DNA of 64,000 nt from an uncultured Legionellales bacterium (GCA_945957175.1 CAMFJL010000005.1:1-64000), one strand, 5' to 3'; positions 33,825 through 45,719 are shown, counted from the stretch's first letter. Made by a program: numbers and translations. The notes: generated from the sequence alone by a model not told the origin.

Positions 33825-33887
33825 GTGCATACGTCATTCACTTCAAAATAAGCAAATACTATCTGTAAGATGAGCTTGAATCATCAA

Positions 33888-33926
33888 ATGCCGTAAGGGG
33901 CGCCACAGGGATGGTCCCTACGGCAT
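33888..33926 (+). repeat. Long hairpin after the MFS gene
   Basis: ATGCCGTA-AGGG and CCC-TACGGCAT form an almost perfect stem of about 11 bp with one bulge, around GGCGCCACAGGGATGG. It starts 64 bases past the stop. No T run follows, so an intergenic palindromic repeat or RNA-stabilising hairpin is more likely than a classic terminator. Confidence 0.55.
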
Positions 33927-34008
33927 ATATCTGTGATTTTCTCGGATTTTCAATGGTTGCGGATATCTTTATTGGCATGAATAGGAAGACTTAAAGTAGT
34001 GGGGTTGT

Positions 34009-34725
34009 GTGAAGACAACATCTCGTCATCACGTTAATAGGGATTTCCTCTCTGGATTAAAAGATTCCAGCCCTATTTGCATTGCATTTATATTTATGTG
34101 TATTTCTTTTGGTGGATTATCAAAAACAGCAGGCCTATCATTTCTCCAAACAATGAGTATGGCCATGCTGATTTATTCTATTCCATTACAGGTATTATTA
34201 ATTAGCCTAATAAAAGCCAATATAACATTGGCAACCATAGTTATGCTTACATTTGTAATAAATGCCAGATTTTTCCTGATGTCACTTTCAATCGTTCATC
34301 ACTTTAAACAGGAGCGATTAATAAAAACACTACCCGCTTTACTTATCTTGAGTGCATCTTCATTCACAGTTTCACATGTTAAATTTAATGATAAGCGTAT
34401 TGATAGTCCATTTAAATACTATCTTGGTGTTGCATTTGCAGCATATATTACGACATTTATTGCAACACCAATAGGTTTTTATATTGCATTTATTAATAAT
34501 GATGTTGTGTTAAATCATATATTTACAATAGCACTTGGCATTCATTTTACAGCTTTAACGGCTATGCGTTGGCCCAATATACGACTTATTGTGGCTACTG
34601 TTTTTGGATTTCTTATGATGCCACTTTTTAAGGATATTTTCTCTATCAATGTGACAATATTGCTGGTTCCATTTTTTACAGCATTTATTATGCTTCTTTC
34701 TAAAAGAGAGAAATTAACGCCATGA
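34009..34725 (+). CDS. AzlC-family amino-acid exporter large subunit
   Basis: Membrane component of the AzlCD-type exporters, which move branched-chain or related amino acids out of the cell. The 238-residue protein starts with GTG (GGGG is upstream) and has PICIAFIFMCISFGGLSKTAGLSFLQTM (cited in part as CISFGGLSKTAGLS), typical of AzlC, followed by several helices. It overlaps the AzlD-like gene by four bases (ATGA), so the two are made together. Confidence 0.82.
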   Translation: MKTTSRHHVNRDFLSGLKDSSPICIAFIFMCISFGGLSKTAGLSFLQTMSMAMLIYSIPLQVLLISLIKANITLATIVMLTFVINARFFLMSLSIVHHFKQERLIKTLPALLILSASSFTVSHVKFNDKRIDSPFKYYLGVAFAAYITTFIATPIGFYIAFINNDVVLNHIFTIALGIHFTALTAMRWPNIRLIVATVFGFLMMPLFKDIFSINVTILLVPFFTAFIMLLSKREKLTP

Positions 34726-35066
34726 GTATAGAAGCTATCATAGGCGTTGCTGCTTTATTATCCGCTATTTTTAGAGTGATCCCTTGTTTTTTAACAAAAT
34801 TTTCGATTGGCAAGCACCAGAAGCTTTTAGATTTTTTAGATTATGCAGGATGTGCAGCTATCGGTAGTATGATCTATATGACAGCCTTTTCTCATCTTGA
34901 TCAAGTCAGTTCACTCGTTAATCAAACAGCATTATTGAGGGTAAATGCGTTGATTTTAATTGTTGCATTTTTATTATCGTTAAAACTCAAAAAGCCAGTG
35001 ATTACTTTTATTATTTGTATTATCACTTATGCACTTATCGTTTTTTTATTATTTCACAGTGATTGA
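34722..35066 (+). CDS. AzlD-family exporter small subunit
   Basis: The 114-residue partner has three to four membrane helices and the family features FRVIPCFLTKF near the start and LDYAGCAAIGSMIY in the middle. AzlD proteins are required for export by AzlC. The overlap with the upstream gene fixes the start codon. The spacer that follows holds a dispersed element and the katG promoter. Confidence 0.82.
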   Translation: MSIEAIIGVAALLSAIFRVIPCFLTKFSIGKHQKLLDFLDYAGCAAIGSMIYMTAFSHLDQVSSLVNQTALLRVNALILIVAFLLSLKLKKPVITFIICIITYALIVFLLFHSD

Positions 35067-35107
35067 AAGTAAGGCATCTGCTCGTGATTATTGAAACTGC
35101 ATATTTT

Positions 35108-35202
35108 ATTACCGTCATGCAAAGGTTTGATTACCCCACATCTGGCCTTTAACCACCATCCCTCGTAAGAGGAATGGGCGCAGCCAGAAAATTGGTACTT
35201 TC
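35108..35202 (+). repeat. Dispersed palindromic element, copy 7
   Basis: This copy has a degenerate CCCCACATCTGGCC, then CCCTCGTAAGAGG, then GCAGCCAGAAAAT and TACTTTCAA. The last two modules match the far end of copy 3 (read on the minus strand) almost base for base, which shows that the full element is near 95 bases and extends past the palindromes. Confidence 0.5.
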
Positions 35203-35224
35203 AAATGAAAGGCATATAGCAAAT

Positions 35225-35253
35225 TTGGCTTTATCTATGTCTCAACATAGACT
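35225..35253 (+). promoter_or_regulatory. katG promoter with an embedded dyad
   Basis: TTGGCT (35225-35230) and TAGACT (35248-35253) are spaced by 17 bases. Between them lies the perfect inverted repeat TCTATGT-CTCA-ACATAGA (35234-35251), overlapping the -10. A regulator bound there would directly control katG. OxyR-type spacing (ATAG-N7-CTAT) is not met, so the regulator is unassigned. Confidence 0.45.
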
Positions 35254-35281
35254 AGACTAAGAGCTTATCATGTGCTGGTAA

Positions 35282-37504
<2,223 letters not shown>

Positions 37505-37517
37505 ATATGTTTGCCGT

Positions 37518-37580
37518 AAAAACGGCTAGAAAGTGACATTTACATGCCATAGGTGAGCACGTTTGAGCCGTTTTTGTGCA
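37518..37580 (+). terminator. Inverted repeat after katG
   Basis: AAAAACGGCT (37518-37527) and AGCCGTTTTT (37566-37575) are perfect 10-base arms with a 38-base loop, and the right arm provides a T run. An alternative short hairpin GCCGT-AAAA-ACGGC (37513-37526) shares the left arm. The large loop weakens the terminator reading. Confidence 0.4.
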
Positions 37581-37641
37581 GTCAAAGTCTGGACGAAGGT
37601 GGGTATTTTATCGTATTATGTACTAAAATTTTCCACCTTAA

Positions 37642-39255
37642 ATGATTATGCCTATCATGCCTGAGTGTCAATTGTCCATGCCATTACAGCAAAAAAAACC
37701 GACTATCATCGTGGTAGGTATTCTTTGTTCCCGCTTGTTGGCGTTTTTCCGTGATGTATTGTTTGCTTATTGGCTGGGCGCGAGCATGCGTTTGGATGCC
37801 TTCTTAGTTGCCTTTAAGATGCCTAATCTAGCAAGGCGTTTATTAACCGAAGGGGTATTTGGTCAGGCGATTTTACCTAAGTTTGCACTATATAAGCTTG
37901 AGCGCGATAAATTGCGGCAGGTCTTATGGCAAGCGCTTAGTCGCGTTTTTTGCTTAGGTTTGTTAGGTCTTATCATCGCAGAGGCCTTAAGTCACTGGAT
38001 CATCATGATCTTGGCGCCTGGTTTTACTAAAGACCCCACGGTGTGGGCATTGGCTACGCATTTGCTTCGTCTCACCTTACCTGTCATTTGGTTTATTGCG
38101 TTAACTGGTATATGTACCACGGCCTTAAATATCGTGGGAGCTTATACAACAGTTGCTATTGCACCCGGGCTTATGAATGTCGTCATGGTTGCCATGCTCA
38201 TTATCTGGGTACCGCATATGGCCAAGCCGCTGACCTGGGTCGCGCTTAGCGTGAGTTTTGCTAGTTTTATGCAATTATTGTTACAAGTACCTGCGCTTAT
38301 CCGTCACCAACTATGGTGGCGCCCAAGCGATGACTGGGGATGGACACGCATAAAGACCGTAGTGTCATCGGTGCCTACAGCTTTTATGCCGCGGTTTATG
38401 GCGCTTATCAGTGCGCAACTCGGTATTGTCATCGTCATGGGCCTTGCCTCGTTCTTACCTGCGGGTAGTATCAGTTGTGTGTATTTTATTGATAGGTTAA
38501 CTGCTTTTCCTATGGCCCTCATTGGTGCAGTGATGGCAAGCGTTGCGATACCCACATGGACACAAAGCACGAAAAGCGCAGTTATTCAGGTACCTTTTTT
38601 ACAATATTGGCCTAATTGTGCGTGGGTTTTGCGTTTGGCAATACCGGCAAGTGTGGGATTATTCATACTTTCTGCAATCATTTTAAAATCGTTATTTGGT
38701 GGTGCGGCATTTGATATGGCTGCGTGGCATGTGCTAATCAGTGGTCTTAAAATCACGGCCTTGGCAATTACGCCGTGGTTATTGATTAAAGTGTTAGCCA
38801 GCGTCGATTTTGCAGAGGGACATAGCCAACATGCCTATTATGCAGCGTTGACAGCATTGATATTTACCTTGATTGTGGGTATCTATGCAGCGCATCGATG
38901 GCAGGTTTTAGGTATACTGTCTTGTTTAACAATAGCGGCTTACATCAATCTTATCGGTGTATTATGGGCGAGGCTACAATATCAAGGACGTTTATGGCTG
39001 CATAGCTTAGCGCAAGAGTTACCACCCATACTCATTGCTTGTGTCATCATGTCCTTATATCTTCATCGATTATTGCCATATTTAACGATAAGTACGGTTG
39101 TTACGGTTATTCATGCTAAACTCATCATGATTGCCAAATTACTCGGCGTTATCATTGGTGCTGTCGGTATTTATGCGCTGGTCTGGTATGGCATCCACTA
39201 TAGTAGCTCGAAATGGATAATCCAAAGTTCAAAACGAAAGATATTAAGGTATTAA
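37642..39255 (+). CDS. murJ: Lipid II flippase MurJ (MviN)
   Basis: Polytopic membrane protein that flips lipid II for peptidoglycan synthesis. The 537-residue protein has about 14 helices and the MurJ start region SRLLAFFRDVLFAYWLGAS and FKMPNLARRLLTEGVFGQA. No ribosome-binding sequence is clear, so the true start may be the in-frame ATG at 37678 (MPLQQKKP). It heads the common murJ-ribF-(...)-ileS-lspA-fkpB block. Confidence 0.93.
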   Translation: MIMPIMPECQLSMPLQQKKPTIIVVGILCSRLLAFFRDVLFAYWLGASMRLDAFLVAFKMPNLARRLLTEGVFGQAILPKFALYKLERDKLRQVLWQALSRVFCLGLLGLIIAEALSHWIIMILAPGFTKDPTVWALATHLLRLTLPVIWFIALTGICTTALNIVGAYTTVAIAPGLMNVVMVAMLIIWVPHMAKPLTWVALSVSFASFMQLLLQVPALIRHQLWWRPSDDWGWTRIKTVVSSVPTAFMPRFMALISAQLGIVIVMGLASFLPAGSISCVYFIDRLTAFPMALIGAVMASVAIPTWTQSTKSAVIQVPFLQYWPNCAWVLRLAIPASVGLFILSAIILKSLFGGAAFDMAAWHVLISGLKITALAITPWLLIKVLASVDFAEGHSQHAYYAALTALIFTLIVGIYAAHRWQVLGILSCLTIAAYINLIGVLWARLQYQGRLWLHSLAQELPPILIACVIMSLYLHRLLPYLTISTVVTVIHAKLIMIAKLLGVIIGAVGIYALVWYGIHYSSSKWIIQSSKRKILRY

Positions 39256-39262
39256 CATTGAT

Positions 39263-40210
39263 ATGAAAGTCATTCGAGGTCTTCACAATCTTCAATCGGT
39301 TCGTCGAGGAGCCTGGGTTACGATTGGTAATTTTGATGGTTTGCATCTTGGACATCGCGCTATTATTGACACACTCAAGGCGTATGCGGCAAAACAACAT
39401 GCACCCACTATGGTTATTAACTTTCATCCAAGCCCAGATAGCTATTTTCATGGCGAGCATGCAAAAGCTAAACTCATGTGTTTGCGCGAAAAATTAGCTT
39501 TATTACAGGCCTTTGATGTTGATTACGTATTATTACTTCCATTTAATGCCAAGCTAGCTGCCTTATCGGCCACTCAATTTTTAGAAGATATCTTAATCAA
39601 ACGGCTTGGTATGCAAGGTATTGTCGTTGGTGATGATTTTCATTTTGGACTTAAGCGTCAAGGCACCGTTGAGTTACTGCAAAACCATGCGATACCTGGT
39701 ACATATCAATGCATGACACTAACAGAACAACAACAAGCTCAAAACCGCATCAGCAGCACGCGTATTCGTCAAGCCTTAATGGATAATAATTTTGTTTTGG
39801 CAGAGCAACTACTCGGCCGTCCTTTTGGTATAGAGGGACGGGTACGTCCGGGTCAAATGCGTGGACGTTTATTAGGGTTTCCTACAGCGAATATTCCCTT
39901 AGGCCGACGCGTCAGCCCCCTTTTGGGCGTGTTTGCTGGTTGGGTTGTTATGCCTGATGATAGTTGCTTACCTGCCGTTGCTAACATCGGTTGGCGCCCC
40001 ACGGTTGGCGGCACAAAAGAGCCATTATTAGAAATGCATCTCTTAGATTATCAGGGTGATTTATATGGCAAACGGCTTCGATTCATACCCGTAGGTAAGA
40101 TTCGAGATGAACAGAAGTTTTCAGGCTTGGAAGCTTTACAAGCGCAGTTGCATGCAGATGTCGCTTCAGCTAAACAATTACTCACTGAAGCTGCGGTTAC
40201 ACTAGCATGA
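39263..40210 (+). CDS. ribF: Bifunctional riboflavin kinase / FAD synthetase RibF
   Basis: Makes FMN from riboflavin and then FAD. The N-terminal nucleotidyltransferase domain has GNFDGLHLGHRA, with the HxGH motif. The C-terminal kinase domain has GRLLGFPTANIPL and NIGWRPTVGG. The 315-residue length is normal. The stop overlaps the rsmI start by four bases. Its position after murJ is conserved. Confidence 0.95.
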   Translation: MKVIRGLHNLQSVRRGAWVTIGNFDGLHLGHRAIIDTLKAYAAKQHAPTMVINFHPSPDSYFHGEHAKAKLMCLREKLALLQAFDVDYVLLLPFNAKLAALSATQFLEDILIKRLGMQGIVVGDDFHFGLKRQGTVELLQNHAIPGTYQCMTLTEQQQAQNRISSTRIRQALMDNNFVLAEQLLGRPFGIEGRVRPGQMRGRLLGFPTANIPLGRRVSPLLGVFAGWVVMPDDSCLPAVANIGWRPTVGGTKEPLLEMHLLDYQGDLYGKRLRFIPVGKIRDEQKFSGLEALQAQLHADVASAKQLLTEAAVTLA

Positions 40211-41079
40211 CGCACATGCCAAGCGCGGAAGGCGTACTATATATTGTAGCGACACCGCTTGGCAATCTAGCAGACCTGTCTGAACGCGCGCGTGAAATGT
40301 TGGCTAGCGTTGATTGGATTTATGCCGAAGATACTCGCCATAGCCTGTCATTATTGCAACATTTGGGAATCCATAAACCGTTACGTGCCTTGCATGCACA
40401 TAATGAAGCGGGTCTTGAGGCTGCGATTATTCGTGAATTGCAGCAGGGTAGGCAAATGGCGCTCATTTCAGATGCCGGCACGCCACTCATCAGTGATCCA
40501 GGTTTTGGTATCGTGCGGGCCGCACGCGATGCGGGACTGACGGTGACACCCATTCCAGGACCGTGCGCCTTGATTACTGCCCTGATGGCATCGGGATTAC
40601 CGTGCGATCAGTTTTTATTTCACGGTTTTTTACCTGCTAAAAGTCAGGCCAGAATCCATGTATTGCAGGATTATGTTGAAGCAGCTTATACACAGGTCTT
40701 TTACGAAGCGCCGCATCGTATTATTGCGACAGTCACTGATTTTATTACATGCTTTGGCACCACAAGACCTGCTATCCTCGCACGCGAATTAACGAAACGT
40801 TTTGAAAGCTGGATAGGACAAACCCTTGGTGATATTTTAATTTATTTAGAGCAACATCCAGACGAGGTGCGTGGTGAGATGGTATTGATTGTCGGCGGCT
40901 TGAGTTTAAAAGCGAGTGATGCTGCTGCGATATCCTCTGAGGTACAACGTCAATATCACATACTGCGAGCTGAGTTGCCATTAAAACAAGCAGTTAAACT
41001 GACAGCCCAGCTTTGTCAAATTAGCAAAAATACGCTCTATGATTGGGCTTTATCACAAGATGAAAACAAAGAGGAGTAA
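40207..41079 (+). CDS. rsmI: 16S rRNA 2'-O-methyltransferase RsmI
   Basis: Methylates the ribose of C1402 in 16S rRNA using S-adenosylmethionine. The 290-residue protein begins with [20 protein letters not shown] and has [20 protein letters not shown] and [15 protein letters not shown], all typical of the tetrapyrrole-methylase fold of RsmI. It is translationally coupled to ribF through a four-base overlap. rsmI is not normally between ribF and ileS in gammaproteobacteria. Confidence 0.95.
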   Translation: MTHMPSAEGVLYIVATPLGNLADLSERAREMLASVDWIYAEDTRHSLSLLQHLGIHKPLRALHAHNEAGLEAAIIRELQQGRQMALISDAGTPLISDPGFGIVRAARDAGLTVTPIPGPCALITALMASGLPCDQFLFHGFLPAKSQARIHVLQDYVEAAYTQVFYEAPHRIIATVTDFITCFGTTRPAILARELTKRFESWIGQTLGDILIYLEQHPDEVRGEMVLIVGGLSLKASDAAAISSEVQRQYHILRAELPLKQAVKLTAQLCQISKNTLYDWALSQDENKEE

Positions 41080-41084
41080 AACGT

Positions 41085-41825
41085 ATGAGAACAACATACA
41101 ATAAATTCAATATGCCGGTACAACGAGGCATTGTCACTTATCCTGAGGGACCGTATCGATTTATTAATCGCGAATATATGATTATTACATATGAAACTGA
41201 TCCCGATGCGTTGCGTGCTGTATTGCCGAGCTGCTTTACGTTTGAAAAACCCATTGTGAAGTACGAGTTTATACGTATGCCAGACTCAACTGGTTTTGGG
41301 GACTATACCGAATCAGGGCAAGTGATTCCTGTGCAATATCAAGGTAAGCAGGGTGGCTACGTGCATTCCATGTATCTTGATTGTCATGCGCCCATTGCCG
41401 GTGGACGCGAGATCTGGGGTTTTCCAAAAAAACTTGCAAAGCCTACATTAGAGGTTGATTTTGATACGCTTTTAGGCACGTTATATTATGGTAAGGTGTG
41501 CATTGCAACGGCGACCATGGGGTATAAATACCGTACGGTTGATTTAAACAAGGTACAAGCAGCACTGGCGGAACCTAATTATTTATTAAAACTTATTCCT
41601 GATGTGGATGGTAATGCCAAAGTGTGTCAACTGGTACAATATCACTTAGCCGACGTGAATTTAAAAGGTGCGTGGGAAGGTCCTGGTGCGCTTGAACTAC
41701 ATCCTCATGCCATGGCACCGGTTGCTGATTTACCAGTGAAAAAGGTGCTGAGCAGTTTGCATTTTATCGCGGATTTGACGCTGCCCTATGGTCAGGTGAT
41801 TGAAGACTTTTTAACGAAACCATAG
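41085..41825 (+). CDS. adc: Acetoacetate decarboxylase
   Basis: Converts acetoacetate to acetone and CO2 via a Schiff base. The 246-residue protein has the active-site signature [15 protein letters not shown], with the adjacent Lys pair, and [17 protein letters not shown] upstream. Length is typical of Adc. It begins five bases after rsmI, with GAGGAG upstream, so it belongs to the same transcript. It lies outside any ketone-body operon here, but a FadN-type enzyme and a thiolase are 6 kb away and could feed acetoacetyl-CoA metabolism. Expression level would depend on the murJ-rsmI transcript. Confidence 0.9.
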   Translation: MRTTYNKFNMPVQRGIVTYPEGPYRFINREYMIITYETDPDALRAVLPSCFTFEKPIVKYEFIRMPDSTGFGDYTESGQVIPVQYQGKQGGYVHSMYLDCHAPIAGGREIWGFPKKLAKPTLEVDFDTLLGTLYYGKVCIATATMGYKYRTVDLNKVQAALAEPNYLLKLIPDVDGNAKVCQLVQYHLADVNLKGAWEGPGALELHPHAMAPVADLPVKKVLSSLHFIADLTLPYGQVIEDFLTKP

Positions 41826-41872
41826 ATGTGTTTAGGAACCCAAGTGACGCTGATGGCTTTTGGACAACAAAG

Positions 41873-41900
41873 TTGCAGATTGAAAGACGAAGGGTATAAT
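41873..41900 (+). promoter_or_regulatory. Sigma-70 promoter of ileS
   Basis: TTGCAG (41873-41878) and TATAAT (41895-41900) are separated by 16 bases. The likely start of transcription is about 20 bases before the ileS ATG at 41930, so ileS-lspA-fkpB can be expressed independently of the genes upstream. Confidence 0.6.
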
Positions 41901-41929
41901 AAGGCCTATCTTTGTTTGAGTTTATTACC

Positions 41930-44761
41930 ATGACTGATATTGATTTAAAAGCCACGCTTAATTTGCCCGCGACAGATTTCCCTATGAAGGCTAATTTGTC
42001 ACAGCGAGAGCCAGCGATTTTGGCTAAGTGGCAAGATTTAGCGATTTATCGCGCATTACTAGCTAAACGTGCAAATGCACCTATGTTTATTTTGCATGAT
42101 GGCCCGCCATATGCCAATGGCGCTATCCATTTAGGTCATGCGCTGGGTAAAACCCTCAAAGACATTGTTGTTAAATCTAAGTTATTATCAGGTTTTCGAA
42201 CACCCTTTGTGCCAGGTTGGGATTGCCATGGTCTACCGATTGAGCTTAATGTCGAGAAAAAACTTGGCAAAGCGGGTGGTGATTTAACCCCTAAAAAATT
42301 TCGTCAAGCGTGTCGTGAATATGCCGCAAGTCAGGTAACCTTACAATCAGAAGCATTTCAGCGTTTAGGTGTGTTTGGTGATTGGGAGCATCCCTACCTG
42401 ACGATGGACTATACCTATGAAGCAGATATTATCAGGACGCTTGCAGGCATTTTAGCGAATGGCCATATTCATCGTGGTTATAAGCCCGTGCATTGGTGTA
42501 TGGATTGTGGTTCGGCGCTTGCAGAAGCCGAGGTTGAATATGCTGAAAAAGTCTCACCAGCTATCGATGTTGCTTTTCCTTTGGTTGACTCAAAGCAATT
42601 GAGTCAACGCTTAGCGCTTACCGAAGCTGACCTGCATGGTGCCGCTATCGTGATTTGGACGACAACGCCATGGACATTGCCCGCCAATCAGGCAGTAGCC
42701 GTACATGCAGATTTTGATTATGTGCTTGTTGCGTTTAACGATGCTGCTAATACTCGTCGGTGTGTATTATTAGCAGAAGCCTTGTTAGCTGACGCGATGA
42801 AACGTTACGGTGTCACCGATTATCAAGTGCTAGGTACCATCAAGGGTCAAGCGCTGGCAGGCCTGATACTTCATCATCCGCTCTATCCACGGGAAGTGCC
42901 CATTATTCTAGGTGATCACGTCACGTTAGACGCGGGTACGGGCGCTGTTCATACGGCGCCTGCGCATGGTCAGGAAGATTATATTGTCGGTTTACAATAT
43001 GGTTTGCCCGTTGATCATGCAGTCTTACCCAATGGTTGTTTTAATGCGGAATTACCGCTATTTGGTGGCTTACACGTACTCAAAGCGAATCCAGCTATCA
43101 TCGAGGCATTGGCGGCGTTAGGTCATTTAGTCCATCAAGATAAGCTTAATCATAGCTATCCGCATTGTTGGCGTCATAAAACGCCATTGATTTTTCGAAG
43201 TACGCCACAATGGTTTATCAGCATGGAACAAGCTGGCCTTCGTGAACAAGCACTTAATGATATTGGCAAAGTGTCGTGGTTTCCTGAATGGGGTCAAGCC
43301 AGAATCACGGATATGATAGCCAAAAGACCAGATTGGTGTATTTCCAGACAGCGTAACTGGGGGGTACCATTACCCTTTATCGTGCATAAAGAAAATGATG
43401 GTTTGCATCCACGCATGCAAAGTTTGCTTGAAACAATTGCCATGCGGGTTGAGCAAAGCGGGGTAGATGCTTGGTTTGATCTCGATTTACATGAACTTAT
43501 TGGTGACGAAGCCAAGGATTATTATAAAATCAATGACACTTTAGATGTTTGGTTTGACTCGGGTGCGAGCTTTCATGCCGTGCTTGATGCGAGAAAAGAT
43601 TTAGGTTTTCCCGCCGATTTATACTTAGAAGGTTCTGATCAGCACCGTGGTTGGTTTCACTCATCGCTTTTAGCATCTGTTGCGATGAAAGGCGCTGCAC
43701 CTTACCGTCAAGTGTTAACACATGGTTTTACTGTGGATGCAAAAGGTCGCAAAATGTCTAAGTCATTAGGCAATACAGTTGCACCGGATAAAGTGATTAA
43801 TACCTTGGGCGCAGATATTTTGCGCTTGTGGTCAGCAAGTACCGATTATCGGGGTGAAGTTGCGGTTTCAGATGAAATTTTACAAAGAAGTGCCGATGCT
43901 TATCGACGTATTCGCAACACTGCTCGATTTTTATTAGCGAATCTCCACGGATTTGATCCTAAAGAACACCAGCTGATTTTTGATGATTTATTGTGTTTAG
44001 ATCAGTATATTATTGCAAAAGCCCATTTATTACAGCAAGAAATAAGAGATGCATACGATAGTTATCAATTTCACGCAGTTGTTCAAAAGATTCATCATTT
44101 TTGTAGTATAGATTTAGGCAGTTTTTATCTGGATATCATCAAAGATAGACAATATACCATGCCAACGTTAAGTCGAGGCCGCCTTAGCGCACAAACAGCC
44201 CTGTATCATTTAGTCGAAGCCTTGGTGCGGTGGTTAGCACCCATCTTAAGTTTTACGGCGGAAGAAATTTGGCAGCATATGCCAGGTGAGCGCGAAGCCA
44301 GTGTATTTTTCTGCGAGTGGTATGATAAGTTACAGCAGTTACCTGAAACCAGTACTTATGATCTCGCGTATTGGCAACGTATCACGGATATTCGTGATGA
44401 AGTGAATAAAGCCTTAGAAGTTAAACGAGCTGAAGGTATTATTGGATCAGGATTAGAAGCGGATGTTATCGTCTATGCAGGTGCTTCGCGTTTGCAAGAT
44501 TTAACGGCGCTTGGTGAAGAGCTACGTTTTGTCTTTATTACCTCAGGTGCGCGTGTATTGCCCGAAAATTCAAAACCTGATGATGCCTTAGCAACAAGTC
44601 TCTCCGATGTATGGCTTCATGTTGCGGCGCTTGATGCAAGCAAATGCGAGCGTTGCTGGCATCGACAAAGCAGTGTAGGTCAAGATAGCGATTATCCTAC
44701 CTTATGTTCGCGTTGTATCACTAACATCAGCAAAGCAGGCGAGCAGCGCTGTTACGCTTAG
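41930..44761 (+). CDS. ileS: Isoleucine--tRNA ligase IleS
   Basis: Class I aminoacyl-tRNA synthetase charging tRNA-Ile and editing valine. The HIGH motif is GAIHLGHALGK and the KMSKS motif is GRKMSKSLGN. The editing domain lies between about residues 200 and 400 (WTTTPWTLPANQAVAV). The C-terminal zinc domain has CERCW and CSRC. I use the ATG at 41930, giving 943 residues; a TTG six codons upstream is less likely. It is followed after 13 bases by lspA. Confidence 0.97.
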   Translation: MTDIDLKATLNLPATDFPMKANLSQREPAILAKWQDLAIYRALLAKRANAPMFILHDGPPYANGAIHLGHALGKTLKDIVVKSKLLSGFRTPFVPGWDCHGLPIELNVEKKLGKAGGDLTPKKFRQACREYAASQVTLQSEAFQRLGVFGDWEHPYLTMDYTYEADIIRTLAGILANGHIHRGYKPVHWCMDCGSALAEAEVEYAEKVSPAIDVAFPLVDSKQLSQRLALTEADLHGAAIVIWTTTPWTLPANQAVAVHADFDYVLVAFNDAANTRRCVLLAEALLADAMKRYGVTDYQVLGTIKGQALAGLILHHPLYPREVPIILGDHVTLDAGTGAVHTAPAHGQEDYIVGLQYGLPVDHAVLPNGCFNAELPLFGGLHVLKANPAIIEALAALGHLVHQDKLNHSYPHCWRHKTPLIFRSTPQWFISMEQAGLREQALNDIGKVSWFPEWGQARITDMIAKRPDWCISRQRNWGVPLPFIVHKENDGLHPRMQSLLETIAMRVEQSGVDAWFDLDLHELIGDEAKDYYKINDTLDVWFDSGASFHAVLDARKDLGFPADLYLEGSDQHRGWFHSSLLASVAMKGAAPYRQVLTHGFTVDAKGRKMSKSLGNTVAPDKVINTLGADILRLWSASTDYRGEVAVSDEILQRSADAYRRIRNTARFLLANLHGFDPKEHQLIFDDLLCLDQYIIAKAHLLQQEIRDAYDSYQFHAVVQKIHHFCSIDLGSFYLDIIKDRQYTMPTLSRGRLSAQTALYHLVEALVRWLAPILSFTAEEIWQHMPGEREASVFFCEWYDKLQQLPETSTYDLAYWQRITDIRDEVNKALEVKRAEGIIGSGLEADVIVYAGASRLQDLTALGEELRFVFITSGARVLPENSKPDDALATSLSDVWLHVAALDASKCERCWHRQSSVGQDSDYPTLCSRCITNISKAGEQRCYA

Positions 44762-44774
44762 CAAAGGATTCTTT

Positions 44775-45251
44775 ATGAGTTTACGTACTGAAAATACGCG
44801 TTGGTTTATATGGAGTGCTGCTGTTTTTGCACTTGATCAGGTATCAAAATTAGCCGTTATCCAATGGCTGGTATTAAAACCACTGATAGTGCTTACACCT
44901 TGGCTTAATTTACGCCTAGGTTTTAATACAGGTGCTGCATTTAGTACGCTGATTTTAGTCAATGGCTGGCAACGTTGGATCTTAAGTGCGTTTTCCATGA
45001 TTGTCAGCGTGGTCTTAGGTGTCTGGTTATTAGAATTAGATGAAGGTTATCGATGGCTCAAATGGGGGTTGGCACTGGTTGTTGGTGGCGCACTTAGTAA
45101 CATGATCGACCGATTAGTGCGTGCCCAGGTAGTCGATTTTATCGACTTTCACATCGGGGCTTGGCATTATGCAACATTTAATATTGCTGATAGTGCTATC
45201 ACAATAGGTGCAATTATTATTGCTATTCATATTGTTTTTAAAAAGGTATAA
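44775..45251 (+). CDS. lspA: Lipoprotein signal peptidase LspA
   Basis: Inner-membrane aspartyl protease that removes signal peptides of prolipoproteins, such as NlpD in this window. The 158-residue protein has four helices and the catalytic Asp pair in QVVDFIDFH and FNIADSAI, 18 residues apart. NTGAAFS and NMIDRL are other conserved family motifs. It lies between ileS and fkpB, the usual order. Confidence 0.95.
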   Translation: MSLRTENTRWFIWSAAVFALDQVSKLAVIQWLVLKPLIVLTPWLNLRLGFNTGAAFSTLILVNGWQRWILSAFSMIVSVVLGVWLLELDEGYRWLKWGLALVVGGALSNMIDRLVRAQVVDFIDFHIGAWHYATFNIADSAITIGAIIIAIHIVFKKV

Positions 45252-45257
45252 ATCACC

Positions 45258-45719
45258 ATGTCTAGTAAAACTGTTACACAAGACAGTCACATCCTTGCAC
45301 ATATTACGATTAAATTGACAGATGATTCAGTTGCAGATAGCACTAAGGTCAATCGTGAACCACAACGTATTCGCTTAGGATCTCAAGATGTGAGTTCTGC
45401 CTTTGCTGAGGCTTTGCTCGGGCATCGCATCGGTGAGACTGTGACATTTACACTCAAACCAGAAGATGCTTTTGGTCATCCTAATCCCGCCAATTTTCAA
45501 CGATTACCACGTCATCGTTTTGATGCGACTATCAAACTTGAGCCTGGCGTTATTGTTGAGTTTTCCCAAATGCAAGGGGAATCACTACCTGGCATTATTC
45601 GTGAAGTTAACGACGATAATGTATATGTCGATTTTAATCATCCGCTTTGTGGACAAATTCTGACTTTTGAAGTTGATATTCTAGCTATTGATCCGCCGGA
45701 TGGCTATCAGGTTGTTTAA
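45258..45719 (+). CDS. fkpB: FKBP-type peptidyl-prolyl isomerase FkpB (SlpA-like)
   Basis: Catalyses cis-trans isomerisation of proline peptide bonds. The 153-residue protein has the SlyD-like FKBP and insert-in-flap arrangement with GHRIGETVTFTLKPEDAFGHPN and VDFNHPLCGQILTFEVDI (cited in part as DFNHPLCGQ). Unlike SlyD there is no His/Cys-rich tail. Third in ileS-lspA-fkpB; ispH, which often follows, is absent. Its 3' end overlaps the converging gene by 35 bases. Confidence 0.92.
   Translation: MSSKTVTQDSHILAHITIKLTDDSVADSTKVNREPQRIRLGSQDVSSAFAEALLGHRIGETVTFTLKPEDAFGHPNPANFQRLPRHRFDATIKLEPGVIVEFSQMQGESLPGIIREVNDDNVYVDFNHPLCGQILTFEVDILAIDPPDGYQVV

Noticed and set aside
35216-35250. OxyR-type site upstream of katG
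   Set aside because: ATAG and CTAT motifs are present, but spacings are 15 and 8 rather than the required 7 bases.
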